From positions 1-64,000 of the forward strand of contig JAOTVS010000004.1 of assembly GCA_029863275.1 (NCBI GenBank): a stretch of 64,000 nt of DNA. The letters are read 5' to 3'. The stretch comes from Candidatus Nitrosopumilus sp. (GTDB taxonomy: Archaea > Thermoproteota > Nitrososphaeria > Nitrososphaerales > Nitrosopumilaceae). Of the stretch, positions 62,600 to 64,000 are shown in pieces. Both the position numbers and the translations under genes were made by a program. The notes below the pieces were generated by a model, which did not search any database, had not been told where the DNA came from, and saw only the letters and a program-made list of their open reading frames with translations. Numbering within the stretch: the first letter of the stretch is position 1; each line of letters opens with the position of its first letter.

Positions 62600-63472
62600 A
62601 TGAAAATTGCCTTATTTTCTCATTGTGCAATCGATACAATTACCATAGGTGAATCAAACTATGAGCAAATAGGTGGTGCTGCCACTTATGGTGGAATTAC
62701 TGCAAAACAGTTTGGAATGGATGTAGAACTGGTAACAAAGTTTGGTCCTGACTTTCCACACAAACAGTACCTTACAGGGAATCAAATCCAATTTGAAAAT
62801 TCTTTGAGTAAAAAAGACACAACAAAATTCTCAATAATCATTAAAGGTGCTGATAGAACACTAAAACTTGAAAACCAATGTGAGCCAATTTCATATTCTA
62901 AAATTAATGCAGATGGATTTATCGTTAGTCCTATTTTCCATGAAATTTCTGCAGAGGTGTTTGAAAAATTAAAACAAGATTCTAATTTTTTATTTTTAGA
63001 TCCTCAGGGATTTTTGAGAAGAACTGATGCGGAGAAAAATGTTTTTTTAGAAAACACGGCGGTTAACTTGGATAAAGTAAATGCCATCAAAGTCAACCCA
63101 GACGAGGCTCAGCATCTAATAGGTACATCAAACATCGAGTCCTTGGAGTTGCTACAAAAAAAAGGAGTCGAATATGCCATTTATACAAATAAAGCTGAAA
63201 TATCCATGCTAGTCAAAGATAGAATTTATTCCATAACTCTTCCAAACAAAAAAATCAATGATACGACTGGAATAGGAGATATTTTTTGTTCGGCATTTTG
63301 TTGCACCATGATTAAGGAAAATGATTTTCTTTGGGCTTTTTGTTTTGCTGGAGGGGCCGCTCAAGCAGCCCTTGATTCAAAAAATGTTGGACTTTTAAAG
63401 ATTCCAAAAAAAGGAACTATTGAAAACAATGCATCCTATTTTTACAATCTAATGAATTATCGCTCAATTTAG
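62600..63472 (+). CDS. PfkB-family carbohydrate/nucleoside kinase
   Basis: 290 residues of the ribokinase fold. Near the start IGGAATYGGITAKQFG gives the first PfkB glycine motif, and DTTGIGDIFCSAF near residue 220 is the second signature, with the catalytic Asp and anion hole. Substrate unknown; ribokinase-like or nucleoside kinase activity is possible. It is followed 25 bases later by an NAD-kinase-like gene, so the two form an operon. Confidence 0.9.
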   Translation: MKIALFSHCAIDTITIGESNYEQIGGAATYGGITAKQFGMDVELVTKFGPDFPHKQYLTGNQIQFENSLSKKDTTKFSIIIKGADRTLKLENQCEPISYSKINADGFIVSPIFHEISAEVFEKLKQDSNFLFLDPQGFLRRTDAEKNVFLENTAVNLDKVNAIKVNPDEAQHLIGTSNIESLELLQKKGVEYAIYTNKAEISMLVKDRIYSITLPNKKINDTTGIGDIFCSAFCCTMIKENDFLWAFCFAGGAAQAALDSKNVGLLKIPKKGTIENNASYFYNLMNYRSI

Positions 63473-63497
63473 CTTTATCCTTTTATGGTATGGTAAT

Positions 63498-64000
63498 TTG
63501 AAAATCTCTGTGCAAATAGGAATTTATGGAATAGGTTCAACATCGGGCTCCCAGAAAATAATAAAAAAAATATTGGCAGAAAACGACGTCAAACCATTTA
63601 TCATTACTTCCAAGTCTAAATCAAAAGAGTTTGATTGTGTGATTGTTCTTGGAGGTGATAAAGGAATTCGGAATTATTTTCACAGGGCATTTGACTCTAC
63701 CTCTCCTGTTTTAGGAATCAATGAAGGTGAATATGGTGGATTTTTAGCACAAATAGATATCAAAGAATTTCCATCATATCTAAACAGATTAAAAAAACAA
63801 AACTATTCTATTGAAGAAGTCCCTCGATTGGCAGTAAAAATTGATGGAACAAATGTATTTCCTGTTTTAAATGACGTTGCAGTTTTTCCCTCTAAAAGTG
63901 CAATGCTAATGGAGCATACACTTAGTGTAAATGGTGAGGAGGTGTGGCACGATAGCAGTGACGGAATAATTATTTCTACTCCAATTGGTTCATCTGCCTA
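63498..64000 (+). CDS. NAD kinase-like protein, cut by the window edge
   Basis: At least 167 residues from TTG 63498 (or GTG 63510). NAD kinase landmarks: VIVLGGDKGIRNYF at the place of the GGDG motif (GGDK here), GINEGEYGGFLAQI, LNDVAVFPSKSAM and DGIIISTPIGSSAY, which fits the family's DGxxxSTPTGSxAY. The enzyme would make NADP from NAD. The C-terminal part lies outside the window. The GGDK variant is unusual. Confidence 0.88.
   Translation, partial: MKISVQIGIYGIGSTSGSQKIIKKILAENDVKPFIITSKSKSKEFDCVIVLGGDKGIRNYFHRAFDSTSPVLGINEGEYGGFLAQIDIKEFPSYLNRLKKQNYSIEEVPRLAVKIDGTNVFPVLNDVAVFPSKSAMLMEHTLSVNGEEVWHDSSDGIIISTPIGSSA

Noticed and set aside
1-64000. tRNA or rRNA genes
   Set aside because: I looked for T-arm words (GGTTCRAATCC and its complement) in the intergenic gaps by eye and found none; the 16S-like word at 60855 is too short to be rRNA. 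A covariance-model scan would settle it.

Overview
The window reads as chromosomal DNA of an ammonia-oxidising thaumarchaeon (Nitrososphaerota), most likely of the Nitrosopumilus/Nitrosarchaeum group. It is strongly AT-rich and densely coded. It carries TACK/eukaryote-type proteins (ribosomal S25e and S26e, RpoK, Alba, family-B DNA polymerase with a PCNA-binding tail, deoxyhypusine synthase). It also has methylmalonyl-CoA epimerase, expected for the 3-hydroxypropionate/4-hydroxybutyrate cycle, PKD-repeat secreted proteins, a cupredoxin, and many small zinc-ribbon proteins. Many genes start with TTG or GTG roughly 25 bases after a TATA-like box, as expected for leaderless archaeal mRNAs. I saw no tRNA, rRNA, CRISPR array, insertion sequence or integrase.

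Layout. 0-7.7 kb: replication and central carbon genes (polB, SemiSWEET, tpiA, ppdK, HTH-CBS regulator, mce). 7.8-13.3 kb: two large secreted repeat proteins, one with seven PKD-like domains and one with fourteen near-identical 51-residue units, flanking a small FMN-type oxidase pair. 13.5-26.9 kb: DUF2203 and TrmB genes, then a type IV pilus locus. On the minus strand lie a secretion ATPase and two separate platform proteins. Divergently on the plus strand lie a zinc protein, three minor pilins (one of 641 residues), a probable major pilin and a 942-residue anchored surface protein. 27-32.3 kb: UbiA prenyltransferase, aldo/keto reductase, a DUF6659-like protein, then TrmB regulator, response regulator and histidine kinase in one operon, followed by a YHS microprotein. 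32.3-44.5 kb: information-processing genes (Alba, rpoK, S25e, thrS, S26e), deoxyhypusine synthase, agmatinase, a CDP-alcohol phosphatidyltransferase and a cupredoxin. 44.7-59.7 kb: stress and transport genes (three universal stress proteins, SLC13 transporter, P-type ATPase, CBS protein, PHA synthase) and nucleotide salvage (prs facing AMP phosphorylase). 59.8-64 kb: microproteins, an orphan ParB with nearby palindromes, a PfkB kinase and a truncated NAD kinase.

The most notable parts are the compact divergent pilus locus with its zinc protein; the 153-bp repeat array; the TrmB-receiver-kinase operon; four disrupted small genes between 45 and 55 kb, including a decayed PII (GlnB-like) gene; a set of zinc microproteins; the ParB-adjacent palindromes; and a structured intergenic element near 60.85 kb beside a microprotein gene that has its own hairpin terminator.

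All functional calls come from reading motifs and from memory of protein families. No database search was possible.
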